Source: Lewinellaceae bacterium
GTDB taxonomy: Bacteria; Bacteroidota; Bacteroidia; Chitinophagales; Saprospiraceae
Assembly (NCBI GenBank): GCA_020636095.1
Contig: JACJYN010000007.1
Span: 62,001 to 126,000 of the forward strand
Reading direction: 5' to 3'
DNA length: 64,000 nucleotides
The notes under the pieces are model-generated. The model was not told the DNA's origin. It saw only the letters and a program-made list of their open reading frames with translations, and did no database searches. Positions 9,201 to 17,189 of this stretch are shown piece by piece. The stretch's first letter is position 1, and each line of letters starts with the position of its first letter. The position numbers and the translations under genes were made by a program.

Positions 9201-9739
9201 CCGTCCAGGATGTCAACTTCCAGGCTCTTTTCGCCGACATTCTCCAGGCTGGCCTTCCGCACAAAGCCGTAGGCCTCGCTGCTGTACCAGCCGTATTGGA
9301 ATTTCAGCCCCAGGGTTTCGTTGATCTCTTCAAAGATGATCTTGTTGCCGAGGGTGTTTTTGTAAAGATTGCGCTGAATGGCATAGACGCCCTGATACCG
9401 CTGGGAAAAGGGTTCCCACAGATAGGTATTCCCTTCCTTGCTCACCAGCAGGATCGTTTTGCTGCCGGTGGTTTCGGTAGCGTCGTGGATTTTATCGTCC
9501 GTAGTGTAGGGGAAAAGAGCCGTTTCCGGATTGCGGCGGCCCGCCGTCAGGCCTCCGTTGCTGGAGATGAACAACCAATGGTCGGAGTCGCTGACAATGG
9601 TCATAAAAAAGGGGCGCATCTGATCGTAATGGCGGATTTGGTAAAAGTCTTCGCCATCAACGCTGATGTATTGGCCGTCGATTTCTTTTGTGTTGATCTG
9701 CTGTTGAGTTTTTCCGATTAGGATTTTTGTATTCTTCAT
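6251..9739 (-). CDS. GH149/GH161-like beta-1,3-glucan phosphorylase (clan GH-Q type)
   Basis: A 1162-residue protein without a signal peptide, hence cytosolic. The N-terminal third is beta-rich (DSDHWLFISSNGGLTAGRRNPETALFPY, a feature of cellobiose-phosphorylase-like folds). The central part carries an (alpha/alpha)6-type core with GNWRDIFQNWEALALSYPGF and DDPWSYIGYWGDHQIIYLAKLLE, where the catalytic Asp of this type of phosphorylase is expected. Length near 1100 residues and the setting beside GH16, GH3 and SusC/SusD favour GH149 or GH161, which split beta-1,3-glucans with phosphate to give glucose-1-phosphate; family assignment is from memory of motifs, not a search. The ATG at 9739 is preferred over GTG at 9784, which would overlap the GH3 stop. 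Confidence 0.6.
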   Translation of the reverse strand: MKNTKILIGKTQQQINTKEIDGQYISVDGEDFYQIRHYDQMRPFFMTIVSDSDHWLFISSNGGLTAGRRNPETALFPYTTDDKIHDATETTGSKTILLVSKEGNTYLWEPFSQRYQGVYAIQRNLYKNTLGNKIIFEEINETLGLKFQYGWYSSEAYGFVRKASLENVGEKSLEVDILDGIQNLLPYGVDKNLQNERSTLIDAYKKNELLPETGIGLFLLSSIPVDKAEPSESLKAATVWSTGLDKPRYLLCGLQVDHYRQGKPIHQEEDVRAERGAYFINSALNLAKGENREWYLVAELNQGPSDVAALEKMLQESSDLPGRLEADIARGSENLARIVGSADGLQQTNNPEASYRHFSNVLFNLMRGGVFVHNYDLEKADLQRFIQNTNKLLYQDFKAFFDALPDRIAYPELLSRAAAEGQPQLQRLCSEYLPLTFSRRHGDPSRPWNRFSIEIKEEDGSQKLYYQGNWRDIFQNWEALALSYPGFIESMISKFVNASTMDGYNPYRITRDGIDWEVIEPDDPWSYIGYWGDHQIIYLAKLLELSRKHHPEALHGLLTRPLFSYANVPYRIRAYEELLKNPYDTVDFDDELEAVIQERVKMMGADGKLALDANGQVHLANLTEKLLVSVLAKFSNFIPEGGIWLNTQRPEWNDANNALVGHGVSMVTLYYIYRFQLFCQELFRQVEQPIELSVEVAELLQAITHAFDQHQNLLNGPISDKDKKSILDALGQAGSQYRQAIYSKGFSGEKKQIRPKELLHFFDLSLKYAGHSIRANKRPDQLYHAYNLLKVKSKDELSIGYLYEMLEGQVAVLSSGYLSASESAELLQALRKSSLYRKDQHSYILYPDRQLPRFKHKNNIPQEMAEGSALIQKLLADGDHRLVEKDVFGHYHFNGSFNNAQSVKKALLQLKADGYAQLVEKDEKLLLDAFEQIFDHQSFTGRSGTFFGYEGLGCIYWHMVSKLVLAAQENYEWAAEKGAKPEVVAQLAGHYYDIREGIGFNKTPEEYGAFPSDPYSHTPGNAGAQQPGMTGQVKEDILSRFGELGALVQDGRIHFNPSLLSREEFLQQPAAFRYFDIDGQAQQLELPAGSLGFTYCQAPIIYQLSEKSGVTLFYKNGTTQLLDSLEISAAESARIFGRTGEIVRIEVRLLPGLEKAPRLTGA

Positions 9740-9780
9740 ATTGTAGAGCTTTTTTCGCTTTGGAATAATCAGGTGGCGGG

Positions 9781-12081
9781 TCACCGGGCGCCCCCTCCTG
9801 ATTCAATATTTTGTTTCAGGCTAAATTCTTGCGTAAGCGTATCAATAGTTACCACAAACTGCCCGGCTTCGGCGATCCACTGGTTAGCGGGCGTGACGAA
9901 TTGCAGGCCCTTTACGCTGAGGCTAAACTGCACGATCCGGCTTTCTCCCGGTTCCAGGCGAATCTTCTCAAACCGCTTTAATTGTTTAACGGGCGGAGAT
10001 ACAGTTGCCACCTTGTCTGTGAGGAACAGCTGTACACATTCCATGCCGGCTATTGTTCCGGTGTTGGTTACCTGTACCGATACGTGCAGGCTATCTTCGG
10101 GCCCCATCTCCGGGGGGCTCACTTCCAGCTTGTCATAAGCAAAGGTGGTATACGATAAGCCGAACCCGAATTCAAATTGTGGGTTAAAGGCATTGAAGCC
10201 CCAGTTGATATCCCGTTCTTCGGAGCGAAGGTGGTCGTAGGCAAACAGCGAGCCCGTGTGCCGGGGGTAGGTGTAAGGCAATTTTCCGTTGGGATTGTAA
10301 TCGCCCGTCAGTACCTCGGCGATGGCCCTTCCCCCTTCGTTGCCGGGATAGTAGGCCATCAGGATGCCGCTGGCCAGGGGCTCTATATCGCTGATCACCC
10401 GGGGGCGCCCTTCCAGCAGTACCAGGATGACGGGCTTGCCGGTTTGGGCCAGGGCCTTCACCAGTTCTCGTTGAGCGGCAGGCATGGAGAGGTCTTCTAT
10501 GTCGCTGGGCTTTTCCGTCGCCGGGCGTTCGCCCAGGCAGGCGATGATGACGTCGGCTTCGCTAGCCCGCCGAACGGCCTCTGCCGTGTTGATGTCTGCT
10601 TCGTAATCCGTCCCCTGAACATAGGCTACCTTATCTTTGCCGAGTTGGGCCTGTAGCGCCTCCAGAACGGTGAATTTCTCTTCGTCGTTATAGTCGGCCT
10701 CCTGCCCGCTGAAGGTGCGCGACCAGGCGCCGTTGAGGTAGTTCATTGAGTTGGCGGCTACGCCGGTGACCAATACTTTTGCCTCTTTGGAAAGAGGTAG
10801 AACGTTGTTCTCATTTTTTAGCAGGGTCAGGCTTTCCAAAGCGGCCTGAAAGCTGGATGCGGTAAAGGATTCCGATGCGAAATCCGGATATTCGCTTACG
10901 GGGTACATCGCGTGCTCAAACAGGCCGAGCTTCATTTTAAGGGTGAGGATGCGCCGCACGGCATCATCGATCCGGGCCAAAGGAACAGCACCTTCCTTCA
11001 CCAGCTCCACTACTTTTACAGCAAAGCTTTCGTCATAGGGCTCCATGCACATATCCAGGCCGGCATTGACCGCCAGGCGGACGGCTTCTTTCTCATCTAC
11101 AGCTACGCGGTGCACCTCGACCAGGTTCATGATGTCGGCCCAGTCGGAGATGACGACGCCCTCAAAGCCCAGTTCTCCTTTAAGCAGATCAGTGATCAGA
11201 TATTTGTCGATATGGCAGGGAACGCCATTGACCGAACCGGAATTGATCATGATCGACGGCGCTCCATCCTGAATGGCCGATACAAAGGGCGGCAGGTAAT
11301 ACTGCCGCAGCAAGTGCTCCGGCAAGTAAACAGGGGAGCGGTCTTTGCCATTGAACGGCGTACCGTAGCCCAGGAAGTGTTTGGGGCAGACGGCTACCTG
11401 ATAGGGCCCGCCCAGCCCCGGCCCCTGCGCTCCCCGAATATAGGCGTCGCCCAACACCTGCGTGATGTAAGTATCTTCGCCGAAGGTCTCGGAAATGCGC
11501 CCCCAGAGCGGTTGTTTGGAAACGTCGAGGTTCGGCCCGTACACCCAGGGGATGCCAGAGGCCATGGCTTCATAGGCGGTGATCCGCCCGGTAGCCTCGG
11601 CCAGGGCAGGGTTGCGCGTGGCGGCCAGCCCGAGCTGATGGGGAAAAAGTGTGGAGCCTACCGTGTAGGTGGCGCCGTGTACTCCGTCGATGCCATAGAT
11701 AACCGGGATGCCCAGGCGGGTTTCCTTTTGAGCTACCTCCTGGATGCGTCCTATGAAGTACCGCCATTCTTCAATGGTAAGGGGGTATTTGCCCATATTT
11801 TGCACTGAACCGATGTGGTAGTCCCGGATCAGGTGGTACAGCTTTGACGAGTCGAGCCGTATGGTGTCCTGCCCACCGTAAAATTCCCCTTCACACAGGG
11901 CCATCAGGCCGATGTTGACCATCTGGCCGGCTTTTTCTTCCAGGGTCATTTTGGAAAGAAGAGTTTCTACCTTCTGGCTGAGTTCGGCCTTGTTTTTTGC
12001 TTCCTGCCCAATGGAGTAAACCGGGAGCAAAAGTGTAAGGACAAACCAGCAAAACAGGTTTTTGCCTCTTAGAAACATCAT
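9781..12081 (-). CDS. Glycoside hydrolase family 3 beta-glucosidase
   Basis: A 766-residue BglX-type enzyme with a signal peptide (MMFLRGKNLFCWFVLTLLLP..., cleaved near VYSIGQ), so periplasmic or outer-membrane facing. Domains in order: GH3 N-terminal TIM barrel with YGIDGVHG and CPKHFLGYG and nucleophile Asp in VVISDWAD (about residue 313); GH3 C-terminal domain with TLLKNENNVLPL and LGERPATEKPSD; fibronectin type III-like tail with GFGLSYTTFAYD. Removes glucose from beta-linked oligosaccharides. ATG at 12081 (or 12078) is chosen over an in-frame GTG at 12138. It lies 57 bp after the upstream glycosidase and 41 bp before the phosphorylase, so probably one operon. Confidence 0.93.
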   Translation of the reverse strand: MMFLRGKNLFCWFVLTLLLPVYSIGQEAKNKAELSQKVETLLSKMTLEEKAGQMVNIGLMALCEGEFYGGQDTIRLDSSKLYHLIRDYHIGSVQNMGKYPLTIEEWRYFIGRIQEVAQKETRLGIPVIYGIDGVHGATYTVGSTLFPHQLGLAATRNPALAEATGRITAYEAMASGIPWVYGPNLDVSKQPLWGRISETFGEDTYITQVLGDAYIRGAQGPGLGGPYQVAVCPKHFLGYGTPFNGKDRSPVYLPEHLLRQYYLPPFVSAIQDGAPSIMINSGSVNGVPCHIDKYLITDLLKGELGFEGVVISDWADIMNLVEVHRVAVDEKEAVRLAVNAGLDMCMEPYDESFAVKVVELVKEGAVPLARIDDAVRRILTLKMKLGLFEHAMYPVSEYPDFASESFTASSFQAALESLTLLKNENNVLPLSKEAKVLVTGVAANSMNYLNGAWSRTFSGQEADYNDEEKFTVLEALQAQLGKDKVAYVQGTDYEADINTAEAVRRASEADVIIACLGERPATEKPSDIEDLSMPAAQRELVKALAQTGKPVILVLLEGRPRVISDIEPLASGILMAYYPGNEGGRAIAEVLTGDYNPNGKLPYTYPRHTGSLFAYDHLRSEERDINWGFNAFNPQFEFGFGLSYTTFAYDKLEVSPPEMGPEDSLHVSVQVTNTGTIAGMECVQLFLTDKVATVSPPVKQLKRFEKIRLEPGESRIVQFSLSVKGLQFVTPANQWIAEAGQFVVTIDTLTQEFSLKQNIESGGGAR

Positions 12082-12138
12082 AAATAGTATAATTCTGGGT
12101 TCGCCAATGCTGTGAATGTTGTTTTTAGAAATACACAC

Positions 12139-13447
12139 TTAATCCTTGACAAAAAACGGGATATTGGCGTGGGCTGCGTGCCCCTTTCCGTCGAACACGT
12201 AGACAAACAACCGGTAAGCTCCTGATTCGGCAGGCGATTTAAATAGCGCTTCAGCAGCTGGTTCTCCTTCAAAAAGGCCCGGAATGGACTCGGGTGTGGA
12301 CTCGAAATCACCGCCGTCGCCCAGGTCTTTGCTTTCCGGCATGATCTCCCATTTATAGGACAGGGCGTCGCCGTCCGGGTCGGTGGAAGCCACCTGAGCC
12401 GAATACATTTTACCTGGTTCCAGATAGACGTTATCGTAGGCGGTTTTACCTTCCAGCAAGAAAGAATCCAGTCTGGGGTGCGGTTCTCCTACCACGCTCC
12501 ATTCCAGATGTAGTGCATCACATCTACAGATTCGGTTTCTTCGCCCGATTCCAGGAAGATACCGTACCAGGTAGGCGTGCGTTCCTGTTTTTGCCCCCAG
12601 AGGAAGACATAGGAGCCCATGCATTGATCCTTATAGGGCTCAATAGCTTTCTGATATCGCTCCAGGTAGGCATTCGCTTTGACACTGCTGTTGATCTCGA
12701 TTGGCGCCTCCCATTCTGTCTTGGGCACTTCCCAATGGTAGGTGGTATTTCATTCCGTGACCATATAAGGTTTCTGCCAGTTGGATTCCTGAATGTAGCG
12801 CGGCAGGTTGGGCAGGTCGGCGTACATCTGTATACTGAGTAAATCGATGTCGGGCACTCTTTCTTAATGTCGTCCACCAGTTCCTTGCCAATACCTACCA
12901 GGGTGGTGGTGGTCAGGTGGTTGGGGTCTACTTCGTGAATGTATTCGGAGATTTGGTTGACCGCATTCCACACTTTGGGGTTAGTACCTCAGGTTGAGCT
13001 CATTGCCAATCGCCCAAATGATCAGAGCCGGATGATCTTTGTACAACAGTATCTCTTTTTGATCCGTTCGAACTGCTCAGCGACGGCTGCCTCATCATTG
13101 TAGTCGAAACCATGGCGCTCACGGGCTACTTCAATGCCCATGGTGACGTACGTATAGGTTGCGTACCTGAGCGCGATCGAGGACTTCTTTACCAGAATCT
13201 TTACCATTGTCCGTTCGCCAGGTGCGGAAGGAATTGCCGCCGTGCTCTACCAGCTTTTCCACATTGCCAAATTCCATACCGGCGCCCTTGATCCAGAAGG
13301 GCTCACCGCCGACATAGAGTTGGTATTTGCCGTTTTCTTGTTTGATCTCTGCTTTTACCGTACTTTTGAACCTCTTCCTGGCTCGTATTAGAGGTACAGG
13401 AAAGGAGCAGGGAGGAAAGGAGGGTAAGCAATATTATTTTTTTTCAT
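12139..13447 (-). pseudogene. Clan GH-A (GH2-like TIM barrel) glycosidase, frameshifted as sequenced
   Basis: Conceptual repair gives a lipoprotein of about 435 residues: signal and lipobox (LLLSC), then a TIM barrel with GEPFWIKGAGMEFGNVEKL, GGNSFRTWRTDNG, RERHGFDYND, acid/base Glu in WAIGNELN and the expected nucleophile Glu in PYMVTE. A C-terminal domain follows (YLEPGKMYSAQVASTDPDGD). Similar proteins are annotated as GH2 TIM-barrel enzymes. Lesions include an extra A after the ATG, losses near 12846, 12985 and 13056, a TGA replacing Trp at 12750-12752, and extra TA at 12490-12491 and 13164-13165. Because the neighbours carry the same kind of lesion, sequence error is more likely than decay. 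Probably acts on side chains or oligomers of the imported glucan. Confidence 0.75.
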
Positions 13448-13471
13448 GATTTTTTATTTTTTCGGCACACA

Positions 13472-15035
13472 TTATCCCTTCACCAATATTTTCTCCAGCT
13501 CCTCCAGCGATTTGCCCTTGGTCTCCGGCACAACAAGCAGGATGAACACAAAGCCCAGCACTGCAAACAAACCGTAGATGAGAAAAGTCGTGGCGCTGCC
13601 GAAGTGGTGGCCAGCTCCCAGGGAAAAACCAGCTGTACCAGAAAACTGACGGCTGAGTTGATGAAGCCGACAAAGGAAAATTACCACCCCCGGATTTTGT
13701 TGGGAAACAGCTCTGAGAACAGCACCCACATGACCTACCTAATGGAGATGGCAAAGGAGGCTACGAAGCCGAGGATGCCCAGCAGAATGACAATCGGGTT
13801 CATGCTGATGGCGCTGGTGATGAGGTTGGATTCGTAGGTCTTGGCAACGTCTTCTCCCAGGTTGTCCAATAATATTGAACTTTGAACTCCACGTCGCTGT
13901 TGTAAGTTTGTCCCAGCATGGGAAGAAGGGTAGTGCGGTCGATCTCCTGAGGCAGGGTTTTAGTGGATTCCTCCGTGAGTGTGTAGGTACCTGGTTGAAA
14001 CCGTAGGACAGCAGGAACATACAGATGGCAATACCCGCCACCCGCCGATGAGTAGCGGTTTACTACCAGGCGGTCGATAAAGACGATACCAGGATCGTAA
14101 ACACCAGGTTGATAACACCTACCAGGATGGTACCTGGGAAAAAGAGGCGTCCGTACCAATACCCGATTGTTCAAATATCATAGGCGCGTAGAAGAAAACG
14201 GAGTTGATGCCGGTGATCTGCTGCAGCACCGCCACCACAATGCCAATGCTGAGCACCAGTTTCATTGCTGGTTTGAACAATTCGGTAACCGGCACCTTTT
14301 CCTTTTTGGTTTCCTCATCTATACTTTTCCGAATCATTTCCATCTCCTTGATGGCTTCCTCATTCCCACTGGCTTTTTTCATCACTTCCAGGGCTTCGTC
14401 AAATTCCTCTTTCATGATCAGCCAACGGGGGCTGCGCGGCACCAGGAACAGGCCGAAGAAGTACAGCAGGGCTGGCAGGGTTTCCAACCCCAGCATCCAG
14501 CGCCAGTTGTATTCATCAAACTTCAGCGCTTGTGCCCAGGAAGCATCGGATTTACCGAACTGTAGAATGAGGTAGTTGGTGAAGAACGCTACGGTTATAC
14601 CCAGTACAATATTCAACTGGTTGAAGGACACCATCTGCCCCCGCATTTTGGGCGGAGAAATCTCGGCGATATACATAGGAGCGATAATGAGCGACGCTCC
14701 TACCCCCAACCCTCCAATCATGCGGGCGATGACCAGCAAAATAAAGTTGGGAGCCAGAGCGGAACCAATGGCGGAAACGGCGTATAAAACAGCGGCATAA
14801 GTCAGCACTTTCCGCCGCCCGATCCGGTCACTCAACTACCCGGCAAGGATCATACCAGTAGTGGCTGAGAGGGTCAACGAACTAACCGACCAGCCCAGTT
14901 CCAGCTTGGAGAGGCTGAATTGAGCTTCTATAAACTTGACCACCCGGAGATAACCGAAGCGTCGAAACCCATCAGGAAGCCCCCCAGGGCGACGATCAGG
15001 GCGGTTTTGATGATGTAAAAATTGGAGTTTTTCAT
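13472..15035 (-). pseudogene. MFS sugar porter family transporter, frameshifted as sequenced
   Basis: Repaired, this is a sugar porter of about 520 residues with 12 helices: N-terminal MKNSNFYIIKTALIVALGGFLMGFD, signature LSDRIGRR after helix 2, PRSPRWLIMK after helix 6, QQITGINSVFFYAP in helix 7, and C-terminal PETKGKSLEEL. These are classic motifs of the XylE/GLUT-type family, so an inner-membrane sugar:proton importer is expected. Lesions: one G lost near 14950, a TAG at 14836-14838, extra TA at 14131, 14087, 14064 and 13988, shifts near 13873 and 14020, and a TAG at 13735-13737. Its start is 163 bp from the stop of the T9SS repeat protein upstream. It should bring glucose or short oligosaccharides to the cytosolic phosphorylase. 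Confidence 0.85.
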
Positions 15036-15124
15036 GATCGGAAGGCTTAAGTTGATTTTTCGTTTTATCGGATCTAAAAAGCGGACAGCGATTGCCTCGG
15101 GCAATATACCTCTTCTATATTATA

Positions 15125-15166
15125 AGTTGTTCGTTGCCCATCACTGGCGATGAACAACGAACAACT
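15125..15166. repeat. Intergenic hairpin
   Basis: 12-bp perfect arms (agttgttcgttg / caacgaacaact) with an 18-nt loop, between the T9SS repeat protein and the MFS gene. Could attenuate transcription within the operon or stabilise an upstream mRNA end; no T tract is seen. Confidence 0.55.
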
Positions 15167-15198
15167 ATTAACGAACAACAATCAGCGAACCACGCTCC

Positions 15199-16914
15199 TT
15201 ACTGCACGATTATCCTGGCAGTTCCTTCTTTCCCCTCGCTGGCTACTTTCAAGAAGTAAGCGCCGGGCGTTAAGGAAGAAAGGTCGATCGTGTTGACCGT
15301 GTTGAAGCCTTTTTCAAAAAAGACGGGTTGCCCCAGGAGGTTGTACACCGTGATCGCATCGATATTCTTCTGAGCGCTGACGGTCAGCAAATCCGTTACC
15401 GGATTGGGGTAATACTCAATGCCCAGTTCTTTCAGATCGACGACAGCAGAGGTTCCCTCCAGCTTGATGTCATCGAAATAGAAGGTGTAGTCGGGGCCGC
15501 CATCGCCCACGTCGCCCAGTTCATAGATGAGGGTAACGGCATTGTAAAGATTGCCGGTGAACCCGGTGACATCAAAGGTCAGTTCTTCCCAGGCATTGGC
15601 TACCGTAGTGGGGACAATGATATCCCCCGTTGCCCCGGCAGGGCCTTCCAGTTTCAATAAAACATTAGCACCTACCCGGTTGGCCCATACCTTCATGTTG
15701 ATGGCAGTGGAGGTTCCAAAATCAATGGGTACCGCCCAAAGTGAGTTTACTGCCGCCGAACACTTCACCGGCGTTTTTGACCATCTTACCCACTTTGGAG
15801 CTGGTGTTGATGCCGGATGGATCCGGGTTGTCGATAATGGTCGCCACGCCGCCGCCAAAATCGGACCAGACGTAGTCCAGGGTCGTCGATTCAAAGGTGA
15901 CGGGCAGTTGTACGCCGCCCACAACCGTTGTCAGTTCAATATCATCGAACAGGAGGGTGAAATCAGAGTACCGCCGTCTCCAACGACACCCAGGTCATAG
16001 ATAAGGGTAATCTTGGTAAATACACCGCCGGTGAGCCCGGCAAAGCTAAAAGTGAGTTCTTCCCATTGATTCGCTACAGTTGTACTGGCGGACACCTCAG
16101 CTGGTGCGCCTGGGCCTTCGAGTTTGAAAAGAACGGGCGCATCAGCCCGGTTGGCAAAAACTTTCATTTTAAAGCCATTGTTGGCGCCAAAATCAATCGC
16201 TCCGCCCAGTGCCAGGGTGCTACCGCCAAAAACTTCTCCTGCAGATTTGACCATCTGGCCTACCTTAGCGCTGGTGTTAATGCCGGAAGATTGAGGGTTA
16301 TCAATCACAGTGGCTACCCCGCCCCCAAAATCCGTCCATGGGTAGGTGAGGGTCGTCGATTCGAAATCGATGGGCAATTGTACGCCTTCTGCGGCCGTTG
16401 TGAGTTCAATGTCATCGAAAAGAAAGGTGAAGTCCGGGCTCCCATCTCCAACAGTTCCCAGTTCGTAAATGAGGACGATGGCATTGTATTCGACCGAAGT
16501 GAGTCCCGCAAGGCTATAGGTTACTTCTTCCCATTGATTCGCTACCGTGGTGGTGGCAAAGAGGTCTCCCGTACTCGCGCCCCCCGGGCCTTCCAGTTTT
16601 AATAGAATAGAGGCGCCGGCCCGGTTAGCGAATACCTTCATTTTAATGGCATTGTTATCCCCAAAGTCAATAGGGCCGTCTAATACCAGGCTGCTTCCGC
16701 CAAAAACTGCTCCCGCAAACTTGACCATCTGGCCCACTTTGGCGCTGGTGTTGATGCCGGAAGATTGAGGGTTGTCGATCACAGAGGCCACCCCTCCTTC
16801 GAAATCGTTAAAGGTGTAGGTAATGGCTGTCGATTCGAAATCGATCGGTAGTTGTTGAGCAAAGACAGCTGTTGCCAGCAGCAACAACGTTAGAGATGTT
16901 AATATCTTTTTCAT
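15199..16914 (-). CDS. T9SS-secreted protein with three glycan-binding-like repeats (frameshifted as sequenced)
   Basis: First gene of the leftward operon. A signal peptide (MKKILTSLTLLLLATAVFAQ) is followed by three tandem copies of a domain of about 170 residues. Each copy starts QLPIDFEST or QLPVTFEST, contains VIDNP..SGINTSAKVGQMVK, FKMKVFANR..LLKLEGP, WEELTF and ends FLFDDIEL. The C-terminus (LGIEYYPNPVTDLLTV to the end) is a T9SS sorting domain. A homologous domain occurs in the PKD lipoprotein at 25298-27205. Two shifts interrupt the frame, near 15969 (extra TA) and near 15733 (GGTACC context), so the intact protein should be about 570 residues. Probably a surface beta-glucan-binding protein; the binding role is inferred from context. 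Confidence 0.75.
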
Positions 16915-17048
16915 ATGCTAATGAGTCTGGTTAAAAAAAATGATGAAATATTGTTTGTATTCCTGAGACAATTATTGGTTCGGCTGATAAACTCTAATGT
17001 AGCCCACCTTCATTATTTCAAATTACTGTTTTGGAAAAGTGGATTCTA

Positions 17049-17056
17049 CAAAATTA
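17049..17056 (-). promoter_or_regulatory. Promoter -7 element of the leftward operon
   Basis: On the minus strand TAATTTTG matches TAnnTTTG. A TTG at 17072-17070 sits about 16-17 bp upstream as a possible -33 element, right beside the TGATGTA array at 17079-17139. Confidence 0.5.
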
Positions 17057-17078
17057 ATATTCTGTTTCACAACATACT

Positions 17079-17139
17079 TACATCACAGTTACATCTCTAA
17101 TACTTTTCACTATATCATTACTACATCATTACTACATCA
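17079..17139 (-). promoter_or_regulatory. TGATGTA operator array upstream of the leftward operon
   Basis: Five boxes, written on the + strand as TACATCA 17079, TACATCT 17090, TATATCA 17111, TACATCA 17122 and TACATCA 17133. Spacing is 11, 21, 11 and 11 bp, about one helical turn or two. On the minus strand they read TGATGTA, the same orientation relative to the operon as the boxes before susC. They abut the likely -33 element of the leftward promoter and also lie 51 bp before the regulator start, so self-control is possible. Confidence 0.6.
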
Positions 17140-17189
17140 GAAAGAAAAAATGTACTTTGGTACACTTTCTCAACACTTTAATTGGATGG

